A stretch of 64,000 nt of DNA from Mangifera indica (taxonomy: Eukaryota; Streptophyta; Magnoliopsida; Sapindales; Anacardiaceae). Location of the stretch: contig NC_058151.1 of NCBI RefSeq assembly GCF_011075055.1, positions 3,640,001 through 3,704,000 of the forward strand, written 5' to 3'. Under the pieces are notes generated by a model that was not told where the DNA came from, did not search any database, and saw only the letters and a list, made by a program, of their open reading frames with translations. Positions 1 through 13,701 of the stretch are shown here, in pieces. The position numbers and the translations under genes were made by a program. Position 1 is the first letter of the stretch. Every line of letters starts with the position of its first letter.

Positions 1-51
1 ATATAATCTTTAGAACCCATTAAAATTTGGGTGGGAAACAGTCCTTTAGCC
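1..51. mobile_element. End of a Mutator-type MITE (truncated by window edge)
   Basis: The run 'TTTGGGTGGGAAACAGTCC' followed by 'TTTAGCC' matches the right terminus of the MITE family that is complete at 22143-23898 (right end CTTGGGTGGGAACAAG..TTTTGGCC). Only the end lies in the window, so its length and target-site duplication cannot be seen. Confidence 0.45.
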
Positions 52-387
52 TCCCAAAACATAAGTAGCTTTTGCGTTCTAGATATTTTAATTCACACTT
101 CTTTGTACAAAGAAAAGACGAGATTGTTAGTTGGTTCATGGTTGTATTGTTTTTCTCTTCTTTTCTTTTGCCGGGATTTATTTATTTATCTATTTTAATA
201 GCTCAAAGAGAAGATTCTTCATTTCAAATGAAATGAGTTTTCAAATGTTTATGTTTGACAAAAACCCAGTTGAAATTCCTATTGGGTAATGTGGAAATAA
301 ATCGCTTCATCATTACTCTTGAATTCCAGCTGATAGTTCTTTCTTCGAAGTTATTTTTTTATTTAAATCTTCTTTTTTCTTCTGTCG

Positions 388-3300
388 ATGGAAAGAAGCG
401 AAGATGATACCATCTTGGAAGAGGAATTAGCTGTTGATGAAGATGATTGTGAAGCACCCATTTTGAATTCAAAAGTTTTCTTGGATCATGTTGGAGAAGT
501 ACTTCTGACTCATAATTCAGATGGCTTGTCCTGGGAACCCCTTACTTCCTTTGATAATGTAACTTTTCTTTCTCTTTTTTCCTTTATTTTTTAAATTTAA
601 AATATATATCTCATAAATTTGTATTAATTTATATTAACTTTTCATGTTGTATAGTTTGTATGAGTTGGAAAATCGTTAAATTCGGTTGGGATCATTTGAA
701 TGCAATAAAGATAGATTGTTGTTGAAGGATTTTATGAGTTTTGATGCAATTTAGAGAGTTGAATTTAGTAAATAATGTGGGAAGATCTTGAAAGCATTTT
801 TTTTTTTTAAGTTTGGACTTTGCTGTTTTCTCAAAGTTCATGTACAAGCTCTATCTCAAGTTTTGAATTGTTGAAATACATTTGTTCTTGGATATTAGGT
901 TCTGCATGGTGGTCTAGTTGATGTCAATCCCATTTTTCATTTTGGAAATGTTATTATTTATTGTTATAGACCATTTACCCGAGTAGCCTGCACAATTTTT
1001 CTTTTTCTTTTGCCTTTGAGGAGCATATATTTATGTTACTTGGGCGTAAGTTCAAGGGATGTTAAGATAAATTTTCTTACTATTTAGTACTGAGGTTGAT
1101 GAGTAGTTTAACTTTCAATCTGTGGTGGCTCACTTTTATTTGCTGGAACAGGATGGATCATCATACTTGAGAACTAAACTTAGTGCTAAACTTCCTAGTG
1201 AAATCAAAATTTCTGATGTCTATGCTGTTGAGTTAATCAACTATGGTTCAATTCATAAAGTAAGTCATCCAAATGCAGGAAATATATTGTTGGGACGTGA
1301 GACTCTTGATTCTAAGGTTTGATCTCATTCTAATCCTTATTTATAAGCTTTTATTCTCTTATGGTTATTATATTTATTGATGGCATATTGTATATTCTAA
1401 TTCAGATGTTCCGCTTTATGGTGCATAGTTTTCGAAAGTCAAAAACACAGCCAAATGTTTGGGTCTTGGCTGTGTACACCTTTGGTCACAAGGATCTGCC
1501 AACATGTGAGATGTGGGTGAATAGACTTAGTGCTTCTTTGAGTTTAGAAGTGGGAAGACCAAAGAATCTTCTGGTATGTACTGTTCTTGATCAAAGATAA
1601 TTTGTTTTGCTTGCATATATTCATTTTTACTTGATAAAATGAATTGAAATCAGTAGTAAAGTTGTCTCCAGAATTTTTTCTGATTGACAGGTTTTTGTTA
1701 ATCCAATGAGTGGGAAGACCAATGCCGGTAGAACCTGGGAAACTGTGGCTCCTATATTTGCACGTGCTAAAATTGAGGCAAAGGTAATTCCAAAGCATAC
1801 CTAATAATTATGTGGATGTTTCTCAAGTCATGGCATTACAATATTCTGTTAGCTCGTATATAAATTTAGATTAACCATGTCAGTAATTGACATTAAAGCT
1901 CCTTTCTCTTTTGCTATCTAATCATGATGTAATGCATTTTGGCGTCTGTATGTTGTCTAAGTCTCCTTTTTGTGAGCTTATGGTTATATTATTACTTGGG
2001 AAAGTGTTCAAATTGGACTGTGTGGTCTTCAATTCAAAATTTTGAAATCATTTCAACCATTTTTAGTGTCTCTATAATATGTAGATTCAGAATATTCAAA
2101 TAGTTTACAATTTATTAGTGATTAACCTCTGAGAGCTTAGACAGTATATTATGCAATGAAACCTCAAATATTTGTGGCCACTCAGATTTACCAACAATCC
2201 CAAAAAAAAAAAAAAAAATGGAATTTTCATCAGAAAAAATTTTTTGGCGATAGTGTTATTGTATGGTACTGCCTTATTTATTTGTGATTATAATTTTGAA
2301 TGGTACTTTTCAACTGTACTATTTATAGCTGTGGGCTAAACTTGGCATGACAGATGAAAAAATTACCAGAGCTTGCTTGCTAGGCAAAGATTAATGTGAT
2401 ATGTAGTCTTCATTGCTTGTATGATATGACATAGTATATTTTCTGTCAAAATCTGTTTAATTTTTCATGGGGATGAAGATTTCTCTGGTCATGAGCACAA
2501 CTTTCAGTACTAAATGAATGTAATTAGGACAATTGTATTGTGTGTCTACATTAATTGTTTGCTTTCTCCATCAGGTGGTTGTTACGGAGAGAGCAGGACA
2601 TGCGTTTGATGTGATGACATCTACTACAAACAAGGAGTTTAACTCATATGATGGTGTTATAGCTGTTGTAAGTCATGATCCCTTCACGAACATATATTAC
2701 ATACTTAGTGTCCTAGTAGTGGCATGGAATAAACTGTGATTACCTGTTTTTCATGAGAGATTTCCTTATCCTAATGCTTATTATTGTTTACATGAATTTT
2801 TTCATATGTTAACTATTTGTTTGTGCATTATCCCCCAGCACACTATGAAGTTTTAATACTATAAAGCCCAAGTGAACAACTAGTGGAATTTTGAAGTCAT
2901 GGGGTTAACAAAAAGTTTAATCTGTATCAATTTTAGATCAAACTTTTTCTAAGTGATAATGTAGCTGTGACCTGTTCCTGGCATTGTTTTCGGTTGTTCC
3001 CTGGTGATGGTTTCCTTTGTAATTGGGTTTATATGTATGTGTGTTGATTTTTTATATTGATCCATTTCCCTAATTTACTAAGTTCCAAGCATATTTCTCA
3101 GTATTTTTTGGTCTTTCTAATTATTGGTTGGTTGTTGATTTCATTGCAGGGTGGAGATGGTTTCTTCAATGAAATCCTTAATGGGTATCTTTCTTCAAGA
3201 TATAAAGCTCCTTATCCACCAGCCCCAACAGATTTCGCTCATTCTGTTGGGAGTGATGATTGTTCTTTAGTTCACAATCCTGACAAAAGAGTTGTTGAGG

Positions 3301-6294
3301 CTTCTGATCCGAATGATGACCAGTATCCTCGTCTGCCAAGTTCACAACATTATGGGTCAGGATCATCAAATTTCCGTTAAGTATTGTGTAATCTACTTAG
3401 TTTTAAGTTTTATTTTTGTTGGCATGGGTGCTTATCTGATATATATTAGAATAGAGGGACTGCAATCGGTTCTTCAAACCTACTTAGACATCCTTATTTT
3501 TTACAAATTAAACTAAATTTAGTTCGTGAGTGTAGATGTGTATTGTGGCTTTTTATCTTCTCTTTTATTGATCTTTTTTGTTCAATTATCTGTTTCTGTG
3601 CTCCTGATATCTTACGATTGCCTTTTTGTTGATTCAATCACTGAACAGTTCAAGATGCTGAGTTTCCTCACCACAATGAATGGTTTAGGTTTGGAATCAT
3701 TCCTGCTGGTTCAACTGATGCTATAGCGATGTGGTATTTTCTTGTTCAATTTGCTTCTTTTTGAGGCATGACTGTTTTTCATACTGTCTTATATGGAACT
3801 TGGGCTGTGGACTTTGTGTGAACATATTTTTCTCATTTATTTTATTGTTAGATTTAGTTGAGCTCCTCTGAGCTTTAGTGAATCTTTAAAAAACCTCCAT
3901 TAATGCACATAAGATTGTAATTAATCTTGTTTATGTCATTTGCATGCCAATAACAAGGTGCATTTGTTATCACGGGCATGCTTGTTGAACATTAACTTTC
4001 AAATTACTCTTTCCTTTTCATGGTTAACATGTTCTTTTGTTTTTCTATGGCCTTTGTTAGATCTTAAATATATATTGACAGTAACCGTCCATGGAACTGT
4101 TTTAAAGCTACTTTTCCACAATCTCATATCATAACATTTCCTGGTTTTTATGAATGGAACACTGTATTGCTCTCTTCTGCAGCACCACTGGAGCTCGAGA
4201 TCCTGTAACATCTGCACTTCACATTATCCTGGGAAAAAGGGTGTGTCTTGATATAGCTCAAATTGTGAGTTGGAGAGAAACAGCTACATCAAAGGTTGAG
4301 CCTCGTGTACGATATGCGGCTTCCTTTGCTGGGTAGTTTTTTATTGTTATTAATGCGTAGTTATAGATATTTTATGAGTGTTCTGCTGTCTGATTTTCTT
4401 TAAGGCATTATACTTAATCTAGGGCGCCAATAGGCCTGCAAATAGCCAACTCCTAGGAGGAAGGTTTTAGTTTATGTTTCCATTTACTTTATTTACACAT
4501 ATACTTGAATAACAAAATTTTAGGGGAATTTAAAAGAAAAAACAAAAAGAAAGAAAGAAAGAACTTTCTAATTTATGCATGCACCAAAATATTTGTTGAA
4601 ATTATGTGAAGGGCATATTTGCCTTGCTGCAAGAAGCTGTCATAATAGCTTTCATTTTTTTCAGCAATGCACTGTGTCTATTGTCAGGCATTAGTTTATG
4701 ATTCCCTTGTGATTTGATTACTGTATCTAGTACTCGAGTCTGAACCTGAAATTTTATTTCTTGTTTGTATATAATTTAATTAACTTATTCAGCTTCTTTC
4801 TTTACTGTTGTATAAGTTACTGAAGTACATTTTCCAGTACTTAATGATTGCACCATAGAGTTTGATCCCTCTACTTGTACTGCAAGCTCTGCTTTCTCCA
4901 TCTTTGTAATTACTTATGCCATCCATTTCCTCCTTTCCTGTTATTAACCTTATCTGTTGAAATCATATTCAAGAAAAATGATATGCTTCCTCTTCTGAAT
5001 TCATCTGCTTCATGTTTATCAGATATGGATTTTATGGAGATGTGATCACTGAGAGTGAAAAATATCGCTGGATGGGCCCTAAGCGATATGATTATGCGGG
5101 AACTAAAGTATTTATGAGACACAGGTATGCTCCTAGTGAATCTGTATTTCTTAATGAGTCACTACAGCTAAAGAACCAGTTATCTTATTGCTATGTGTTT
5201 TTTAGGTCTTCCTTTAAATAGCTCATTTTCAAGTTCTCATGATTTTTTCTTTTTTCCTTTTAGGTCATATGAAGCTGAGGTAGCTTACCTTGATGTTGAA
5301 TCGGGAAAGACACATGCAGTCCCTGATAGGGGCCGTCGATTTGGTAGATTACAAACTTCAAGGAGTCGAAGTAAATCTGAGAGAGTGATTTGTCGTACGA
5401 ATTGCAACATCTGCAACAAAAAGTCAAGTCATTCAATGCCTTACTCCTGTCCTAAAGAAACAAGATGGTTGCGATCCAAAGGACGTTTTCTTAGTGTTGG
5501 TGCTGCCATAATCTCAAACCGTAATGAAAGAGCACCTGATGGTTTGGTGGTTGATGCACACCTTTCAGATGGCCTATTGCATCTGATATTGATTAAAGAC
5601 TGTCCTCATGCATTATATTTATGGTAAAATTAAGCCTTTCTCTTTCTAGCCTTACATTTAACTTTATTATAAACTCTTGGATTCCTTCTTCAAATGCCAT
5701 TTTCTATTTTTTAATATATTAGGGGTGTTTTTACTTTTATTAATGATATTAGAGTTGTTTCTGAAGTAGTAATCAGTGACCTGCAAATCTTAGGAAGTCT
5801 TTTGCATACCTGGATAAGAAATAATTGTTGAACCGTTGTGCTATGTCTCCTGGATATTATAATGATGTCACAGACTCTGTTTTAAGATTTAAAAACTTCA
5901 TCCATCTACTGGTATAAATAATTCAGTTTCCCAAAGTTTCTCTTCTTGTGTCACGGTAATCTGGCATTAATTTCTTGTCAATTTTCTGAATATTATGACG
6001 AATGATGCCTACAGGCACTTGACTGAGCTTGCGAGGAAAGGTGGAAACCCCCTTAACTTTGAGTTCGTGGAACACCACAAGGTACAATTTCTTAAAATCT
6101 TTTATGTTTCTTGTTCTTCCAGAATAACCATGATCTAATTCCTATATTTTGTACAGACTCCAGCTTTCACATTTACTTCTTCTGGAAATGATAGTGTCTG
6201 GAATATAGACGGCGAGCTCTTTCGAGCACACCAACTCTCTGCTCAAGTATTCCAAGGCCTTATTAGCTTATTTGCATCCGGTCCCGAAGTTTAG
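388..6294 (+). CDS. CERK: Ceramide kinase (ACD5/CERK type), complete, 12 exons, 605 aa
   Basis: Predicted to phosphorylate ceramide to ceramide 1-phosphate; the Arabidopsis orthologue ACD5 restrains programmed cell death. Exons: 388-558, 1152-1316, 1406-1573, 1691-1783, 2575-2667, 3150-3375, 3649-3733, 4183-4332, 5023-5124, 5264-5623, 6015-6081 and 6157-6294; all junctions are GT-AG and keep one frame. Visible motifs: the diacylglycerol-kinase-like nucleotide-binding stretch VFVNPMSGKTNAG (169-181), the catalytic GGDGFFNEILNG (231-242), IPAGSTDAI (323-331), and the CX3CX2C motif typical of ceramide kinases (Cys461, 465, 468). The length is close to that of known plant CERKs. The start ATG opens the only acidic N-terminal frame and follows a CT-rich leader (about 340-387). 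The exon 2 donor (AAG/GTTTGA) is weak. A truncated second copy lies at 47.1-48.2 kb. Family assignment is very secure; exon 1 and the exon 6 donor (GTTAAG) are less so. Confidence 0.93.
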
Positions 6295-7535
6295 TAGACA
6301 ACCATCTATGAGTCTCTGCAAAGAATCTCAAACCTATGAACAACACTCAGCTAATTTCAATTGATTTAGTATTTGTAACATATCCAAACTGAGAGGCTAC
6401 TGAAAATTGGCCTTATTTTAAGTGGTCTTGAGTTTCAGCCACTCTGTGTCGTTGGCTAGAAGGGTTAAGATTGTTTAGGATTATCCTGCCTCAAAAATAA
6501 ACAATAAGAAAAATAGAATTGGTAAAGTTTTGTGTTGTCTCTGTTGGCATCAATGTGAAGATTGATTTTCTATTTGGGAAATTGCTGTTAGCAAGCCTTA
6601 AAACTTTGAGGTGTTAGTGGATCAGATCATGCTGATCTCAATGCGGTCTATGTGTTGGGTTGTGAGATAAAGCCCACCATTTGGTGGATCTTTGTGCCAG
6701 GTCGGCTTGGCAAAAACACATGGCCTGTGGCCACTTATTGGGATGGCTTATGTGTTTTTGTAGGTCAGTTTACTATACTATAATTTTTAATTGATTTTTT
6801 AAAAATATAATTTTCAATATTTTTAGTCAGTTGTGATGGGTCGGTTCACGAGTCTGGACGCTGTCTGCTTTTTTCTGTATGGGGCCAACACGGGCTGTGC
6901 CAAAAGTACAGGCCCAGCCCTTGACACTTCTACTTAAGGTTCTGGAAGTCCCAGATTTTGCTCCGGAAAGTTGTTATTGTACAAATAGCTATATTCTATA
7001 GTATTTGCTTATTGAAAGTTTCGAATTCAATCTAAATTTAAACACAATTCAGTTCAATTTTAAATGTAATTCAATTCAATCGTACTGTTTCGGCTGTGTG
7101 AATGAGTCAAGCTCCTAAAATTACTCACAGATGTATAAGAAACTTACAATTATTTATAGGACAAATGATATTATTTTAATCAACAAGATTTTCAGTTTGA
7201 ATAAAGCTAAAGTAAATTAGAATAAGAGAGACTTAAAGGATACGTCGGATTGAATTTTCAAACACTCTGTTGACTTGGTTCCATCCCGGAGGGGTCTACA
7301 CGGTGCTTGGAATTGACTAGGTGAAAATTCCGAGAATGGAGATGATTTGCATGAATTTGTAACATCAATTCACAGTTGGGTTTACAGTGACTATCATGGA
7401 AAGACTCATCGCCCAAAGTCTTCACTTGACTTCTGTGAAATAGCAACAACCCCCACCTTTTCATCTTTGGAATAGTCAATGCCACAACCCCAAAAAAACA
7501 GCCTTCTCCTTCAACACTAACTCAGAGTTCTTGCA
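6295..7535. other. Intergenic region between CERK and Derlin-1
   Basis: It holds the CERK 3' flank and Derlin upstream region. About 6605-6985 has no counterpart in the duplicate (junction near 48860). Its end, with 'GGCCCAGCCCTTGACA', resembles the terminus of the hAT-type element at 39854-40878, so it may be a remnant of that family; I could not fix its limits. No further gene is evident; the minus-strand reading frame at 7258-7485 has no recognisable features. Confidence 0.5.
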
Positions 7536-9294
7536 ATGTCTACACCAGCAGAGTAATATATCAGATGCTCCATCAAAATTATCATAATCTTTGCCTATTT
7601 TATTTGCTGCCATGAGTATCTATTTAAAGCTGTGATTGATTCACTACTTTGCTCAAACTGTTTGCAGATATTATAACTCTCTGCCACCAGTGAGCAAGGC
7701 TTATGGAGTGCTCTGTTTAATGGCCACGGCTGCTCAACGTTTACAACTTTATGATGCTTGGAACATAGCTCTCACATATGAAGATGTTTTCAGACGTTTT
7801 CAGGTTATTGAATGAATTCCATTTGTATTTGCAAAATATTGATTCATCAAAGCTTAAGTATAGTTGATATCTCACAAAATAAAATTTGCTGGTGGTGCAG
7901 ATTTGGAGGCTTGTTACCAATTTCTTCTTTCTTGGACCATTTTCATTCCCTTTCGCAATTCGTCTCATCATAATGTAAGAAACTTACTCTTTTCACCAAT
8001 TATTGTAACCCTTTCTGTACAGAAACTGCAGATTCAAGGGTGTCTGATTTGTTTTATCAGACACCTAATACTTGAGATAAATTTTGTAGAGCAAAATATG
8101 GTGTTTCCTTAGAAAGAGGGCCTTTCGACAAGAGGACTGCAGACTTCCTATGGATGTTAATCTTTGGAGCAATCTCACTCCTGGTTAGTAAAGATATACA
8201 TTATAATTCTTCTTATTATTACATCAACTACTTCACCAAAGAGAAAAAAAGTCCATCTTTCAGGCTCTCATCTGCAGTTAATATGTGAAATGGTATTTAG
8301 GTGCAGGCTGTTGTTCCATTTCTATGGACTCCTTTCATGGGACCTTCCTTGGTGTTTATGATTGTGTATATTTGGGCCCGTGAGTTCCCAAATGCACGAA
8401 TCAACATATATGGAGTTGTGTCATTGAAGGTACAGTCTCTTACTAGTGTTGATGCCTGTTCGGCCCTAGGTGATTTAAGACTTTCAATTGAAACGATGCA
8501 TGTAACTTGACAGGGGTTCTATCTTCCATGGGCAATGCTTGCACTGGATTTGATATTTGGGGATTCACTGCTGCCGAGTTTTCTTGGTATGGTCGCAGGC
8601 CATCTTTATTACTTCCTCACGGTTCTTCATCCTCTTGCCGGTGGAAAATACATATTCAAGACTCCTCTCTGGGTGTATCCTTTTCTGGGTTTATTTGCTT
8701 TTTACTTCTGGTCTTGAATCTTTTAGAATCGTAGATATAAGAAATGAGATTTGGATCCCATATTAGAAAGTATGAGCTTATGATATGGGGGATTTATATG
8801 GCTTTGACTCTTCAATCAATAACTAACTTTTGAAATATGGTTTCCTAAGATTTATATCAAACTCACCACCACGTCTCCTAATTGCAGTCTTACAGTGCAG
8901 TTGGTGGCGTCGGTATTGTACTGTTAGCCCTGTTAGCCTAGGGCTAACAGAGAATTAACATATAACTAGTCTGTTTGAGTGTTAGGGTTATGGAACATGG
9001 TGGCATGTTAAAATACAAGTGCAAACTTAATAAAGTGATCTTTAACGGTTATATTTAAGTCACAAACTGGTTTCATATTGGGGCAAGGGGGTCCAAATAA
9101 ACTCCCCGGTGCAACGCAATCCACATGCCGGAGTTACATTCCGAGGAAGAAGCTACCGTCTGAATGGAAACCGATCAAGTTCAAGCAGCAGCCCTGCCCC
9201 AGAGCAGCAGCCACAGCCACAGCAACTGAATGCCAATGCAGCCGCAGATGGGGTTGCCTTCCGCGGAAGAAGTCATCGCCTTGACGGCCGTTAA
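7536..9294 (+). CDS. DER1: Derlin-1-like ER membrane protein, copy 1, 7 exons, 281 aa
   Basis: Derlins are rhomboid-like pseudoproteases that help move misfolded proteins out of the ER for CDC48-driven degradation. Exons: 7536-7552, 7668-7803, 7901-7974, 8090-8183, 8301-8429, 8514-8674 and 9060-9294, all GT-AG, one frame. Family features: N-terminal MSTPAEYY, the WR motif at Trp53-Arg54, RTADFLWMLIFG in exon 4, PFLWTPFMGPSLVF in exon 5 and GMVAGHLYYFLTVLHP in exon 6, with several hydrophobic spans. The C-terminal tail (204-281) carries two copies of GVxFRGRSxRLxG, at about 228-240 and 267-280; these look like the SHP boxes that bind CDC48/p97. Between them is a Ser/Gln/Pro-rich spacer. The acceptor of exon 7 (TTTAAG) is weak, but the frame and homology support it. 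A diverged sister gene lies at 49421-51166. Confidence 0.93.
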
Positions 9295-10333
9295 TTAGCT
9301 AGATTTGTTTGCACTATATGAAAACCAACTACATGTTTGCATCATCAAATCAACTCTATCTGTAACCATAGAAATCTATTGCAACTCTAAAGGTTTTTAA
9401 TTTATGAATGAGAGATGAACTTCGAAAATATTATTAATTTAACCGATGAACTTGATTTTTTCAGTCTGATTTTGAAGATATCCCAAAATATATTTTCATT
9501 ATATCAAAATTTTATAAAAAGGTGTAATCTGTATACATAGTTATCAGTATTTTACAATACACAATACATATTTTATGATACTATATAATATAATACAGAT
9601 AGAAAACGATATGTATTATGTGATATATTATAATTAATACGATATAATAGACGTATTGTATGATACTATATATACATCCTACGATATAATACTTATTAAT
9701 GATATAGATTGATATATTTTTTAGATAAAATAATTATATAATACGGGTATATATGAGAAATTTCTAATTTTTATAGGTATTTATTATATTTTTTAAAATA
9801 ATAATGTATAGATTATATTTTTTATTATTTTATTTTTAAAAATTATATTGTATAATACTTATATATAGTACATAAAATTAAATTTTTGATACAGATTTTG
9901 ACTAGCATAATCGTAGAAACGTAGATAACTGGTGAATTGAGGAGCTCTAGACAATTGGTGATGACAATGAAGCTGCTAAAATCAGAATACAGAATGGCAT
10001 TATATCAGGTTAAATTACTGAGTCAGACATAATAAATAAAAAATAATATTATATGTATTTATTTTAAATATATAAATAAATAAATATTTTTATGTGTTAT
10101 CATATAATTAATTTTTTTATTATTAATTTAAAATTATCAAATTATATATTTATATATTAATTTATGTATTTAAAATAAATATATATTATTTTAATTGATA
10201 AATAAATAGTTATGTCGGTAGCATGTAGTAACTAAATATATTATCTACATTCAAGATGATTCAAAAGGCAGGTAGAGTCTTGTCCAAAAATAGTGAAAAA
10301 AATTTGTCTTAACGTTACATAATTTGTTTAACT
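9295..10333. other. AT-rich intergenic stretch, no gene seen
   Basis: Derlin 3' flank followed by AT-rich DNA with many ATAATAC/TATGATA-like short repeats (about 9530-9900). The same stretch recurs with substitutions and small indels at 51167-52190, so it belongs to the segmental duplication. I see no coding potential, tRNA or rRNA. Confidence 0.6.
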
Positions 10334-10342
10334 TCATTTTTT

Positions 10343-10752
10343 GGGGTATTAATTAAAATACTATTTTTTTTTATATATGTAATCACTTTTTTAATTATAT
10401 AAATATAGTTATTTTTTAAATTAATTTTACTTTTAAAAGAAAAAAATTATGAGATTTGGAGTTGATTAGATGCACTAGTCGGATGGGTTGCATGTTAACC
10501 AAACATTCATTCAATTAATTTTTAAAAATAAATTGATTAACTAATTAATTTTTTAAAAATAAATTGATCGACTAATTAATTTTTTAAAAATAAATTAGTA
10601 GATTAGATACTTGGTCAGTCATCTAATCTCAAATCCCATAATCATTTTCTTTTAAAAGTAAAATCAACTTAAAAATAATTATATTTATATAATAAATTTT
10701 TTTTTATATATATATAAAAGATTAAAAAAATAGCTATTTAGACCAATATTGG
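10343..10752. mobile_element. Mutator-type MITE, 410 bp
   Basis: Flanked by a perfect 9-bp duplication TCATTTTTT (10334-10342 and 10753-10761). The arms are inverted repeats over long stretches: ATTATATAAATATAGTTATT.. near 10396 pairs with ..AATAATTATATTTATATAAT near 10675. The left end, GGGGTATTAATTAAAATA, is the same as the start of the larger element at 15891. Inside are three tandem units of about 35 bp (roughly 10511-10605) based on TTAATTTTTTAAAAATAAATT. The duplicate copy (52200-52600) has lost the left end. Confidence 0.7.
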
Positions 10753-11179
10753 TCATTTTTTCCTTCATTTACTTTTACAAGGTAACATTTCATTTTTATT
10801 TTTTATTTTTTTGGGATAGCACGATCAATAATCTCTTTAGAGATTTAATGTACAAGTATATGGATGTATCTAGTCAATGGTCAAATTCTCTTGCTCTATT
10901 AAAAACATGTGTACAAAATGAATGAATGATACTTTTTGTTCTCGTATCATTACTAACAAAATATTTTTAAAAAATTCAATAAGATAATATTAGAAGTAGG
11001 ATTCTGAATAATGAATCTAATCACTTTAAAAACCTTAAAGTATTTCTTATTGTTTGTGTGGAATGAGACATATAATTTAATGTATTTCTTGTTAGTGGAT
11101 TTTCACCATCAATAATTTGATATATTAGAAGGGTTTGCAAAAAGCCCTCTTAAGTAGTTTTATAACAAATACTTATTTT

Positions 11180-13640
11180 TTTCAGTTTCAATCGAAGCAC
11201 TCTTCCCATGACTACTTATATAAGAAAAGAAAATTCAAAGAATACCCAAGTGATTAAATTACTAATATCGATTAGGGTGTTTATTTTGTAAAATAACCTG
11301 AATCTATTGTTGAGAATAAATCTGCATCAATTGTTGGAACAAAGCTAGTAGCGTTTGATGTGAAGGCATAGTGGAATGATACCATTTCACTTGTTATTAC
11401 AAAATATTTTTATTGGACTATCTTGCTTCTATTGTAAGAACTCAAGTATCCCTCTCAACCATACAGCTTGAGTAGTACTATTTGTTGCTGCCACATACTC
11501 TATCTCAGTTATTGATAAAACCACAACCTGCTACTTTTTAGAAGACCATGAAAACACACTAGACTCTAAATAAAAAGTATAATATGAAGTACTCCTCATT
11601 TCAATCATATTTCCAACCCAATCATTGTCTATATAACCAACAAGACCACTACTATCAGCATATGAATAAAAAATACCATCAGATTGCGTACCTTGGATAT
11701 ATCTCAAATCCTTTTAGCTGTTTGTAAGTGTGATTGGCTGGATACTCCATAAATCTACTAGTCAATCCAAAACTAAAAGTAATATCTCAATATCTTTAGA
11801 TATATCTCAACATCATATGAATAAAAAATATCATTAGATTGCGTACCTTAGATATATTTCTATATCTTTTTAGTTGTTTGTAAGTGTAACTAGCATGAAC
11901 ACTTTATAAATCTATTGATTAATCAAACACTAAAAGTAATGTCAGGCCTCGTGGAAATCAAGTATTTGAGACTCCTCACCAATCTCCTGAAGTAAGATGT
12001 GTCAACAAAATCACCAGTCTCATCTTTTGTCAACTTCAATTTTTCTTCAACTGAGGTCATATTGGTTTTGCAATATCCATTCTAAACCTCTTCAAAATAT
12101 CACTAGCATATTTTTTCTACGAAATAAATATTCCACTATCCCGCTGAGAAACTTCAATTCCAAGAAAATAAGACATCAATCCCAAATTTGTCATCTCTAA
12201 ATAACTAATCATGACTTCCCTGAATTCATAAATTAATTTATTATTGTTGCCAGTAAATATAAAATCATCCACATATAAGCATACAATAAGAATATCTCCT
12301 CCATAATTAAATTTAATATATAAAGTATGTTCAAATGGGCATTTTAGAAAACCATTCTCAGCAAAGTATGAATCAATACGAGTTTACTAAATAGGAGCTT
12401 GCCTCAACCCATACAATGCCTTTTTTCAACCGATAAACTTATTTTCTTGGCGTTTTCTAACATAACTTGCAGGTTGCTCAAAATACATTTCTTCTTCAAG
12501 TACACCATTCAAAAAAGTAGACTTTATATCCATTTGATAAATTTTTTAATAATTATTAGTAGCAAGCGAAACAATCATTCGAATAGTATCAAGTCTAGAA
12601 ATAAGTGCAAAAACTTCAAAATAATCTATACTTGTCTTCTGTTTATAACTTTTAACAACCAACTTGGCCTTAAAGCATCCACCTCTCTAGTTGGTTTAAA
12701 TTTGGTCTTGTACACTCACTTGACTCCAATTGGCTTCTTTTCAATTGGTAGAGTGGTTAACTCCCATGTGTCATTCTTCTCAATGGCATGAATTTCCTCA
12801 TCCATTGCACGAATCCAGTGGTCATCTTTTACAACATCCTCAAAAGTGACAGGATCACAATACGTAAATAATGCAAAAGTCACAATATCCTCATTAGATA
12901 AATCATTATAATTACCAACAATATAATCTTGCAAGCGGGCTGGTAACTGGCATTGTCTTTGTGGGTGACTAGATGACTTCACAAGACAAGTCCGCATAGT
13001 AGAAGATGAAGGATCTCTAGTTGGTTTCATAAATTGTTCTTTCTGTTGACTATAAAACTCTCATCTACAACATATGAAGGCTTATACGACGGTTGTGGTG
13101 ATGCCTCTGGCTTTTTACTTGTCCAATGTCAAACACGTTGTGTATAAAAAATGACATCTTTGCTAACAATCACCTTCCCTATATTCGGATTAAACAACTT
13201 CTACCCTTTTGTCTCATGACTGTAACCAACAAAAGCACATTTTTCTGCCTTATCATCAACTTCTTCTTGCGAGCATCTGGAACAGTGCATAGGCAAGACA
13301 ACCAAATACCTTTAAATGAGAAGTATTTGGCTTCTTACCTGACCAAACATGTTGTGGTGTTTTCTTATAATTGCATCTCGTAGGACACCTGTTCAAAACA
13401 TAAACCCAAAACCCTTTAGGTATATTTTCGGACTACATCATGGACCTCACCATGTCCATCACAGTTCTATTTTTTCTCTCAACCATACCATTTTGCTAAG
13501 AAGTATATCTAGCTGTCAACTGATGTTTAATTCCATTTTTTTTCAAAAAAATCATTACAAGCAATAAATTCAGTGCCTCTATCAGTTCTCAAAATTTTAA
13601 TTGAGTGCCCACTTTGCTTCTTCACATAGTATTTAAAACA
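11180..13640 (-). mobile_element. Ty1-copia retrotransposon remnant, copy 1 (pol, decayed)
   Basis: On the minus strand the frame order is integrase (about 13640-13080), then reverse transcriptase, then RNase H. The RT entry is open at 12716-13030 and contains DDHWIRAMDEEIHAIE and NDTWELTTLP. Further on, the RT active-site box reads YVDDFIF (about 12255-12275), and the RNase H C-terminus reads like AATNSTTQAVWLRG (about 11450-11500). Many stops and frameshifts interrupt it. The integrase end is cut at a TA microsatellite at 13649. A longer copy, with its gag-pre-integrase part, lies at 53020-58700. No LTRs could be paired. Confidence 0.85.
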
Positions 13641-13644
13641 GTAA

Positions 13645-13648
<4 letters not shown>

Positions 13649-13699
<51 letters not shown>
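13649..13699. repeat. (TA)n microsatellite
   Basis: About 50 bp of uninterrupted TA. It sits exactly where the copia remnant breaks off relative to its duplicate, suggesting the break or a later insertion occurred at or next to this array. Confidence 0.9.

Positions 13700-13701
<2 letters not shown>

Noticed and set aside
8507..8766. Overlapping short frames within Derlin exon 6 (also 50392-50651)
   Set aside because: Alternative frames of a conserved exon; only the frame continuing exon 5 matches Derlins.
10511..10605. CRISPR-like spaced repeats
   Set aside because: Three AT-rich tandem units inside a MITE in plant DNA, with no unique spacers or cas genes.
12399..12791. 130-codon plus-strand frame in copia remnant 1
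   Set aside because: Antisense to the reverse transcriptase region, which is recognisable on the minus strand by its motifs.
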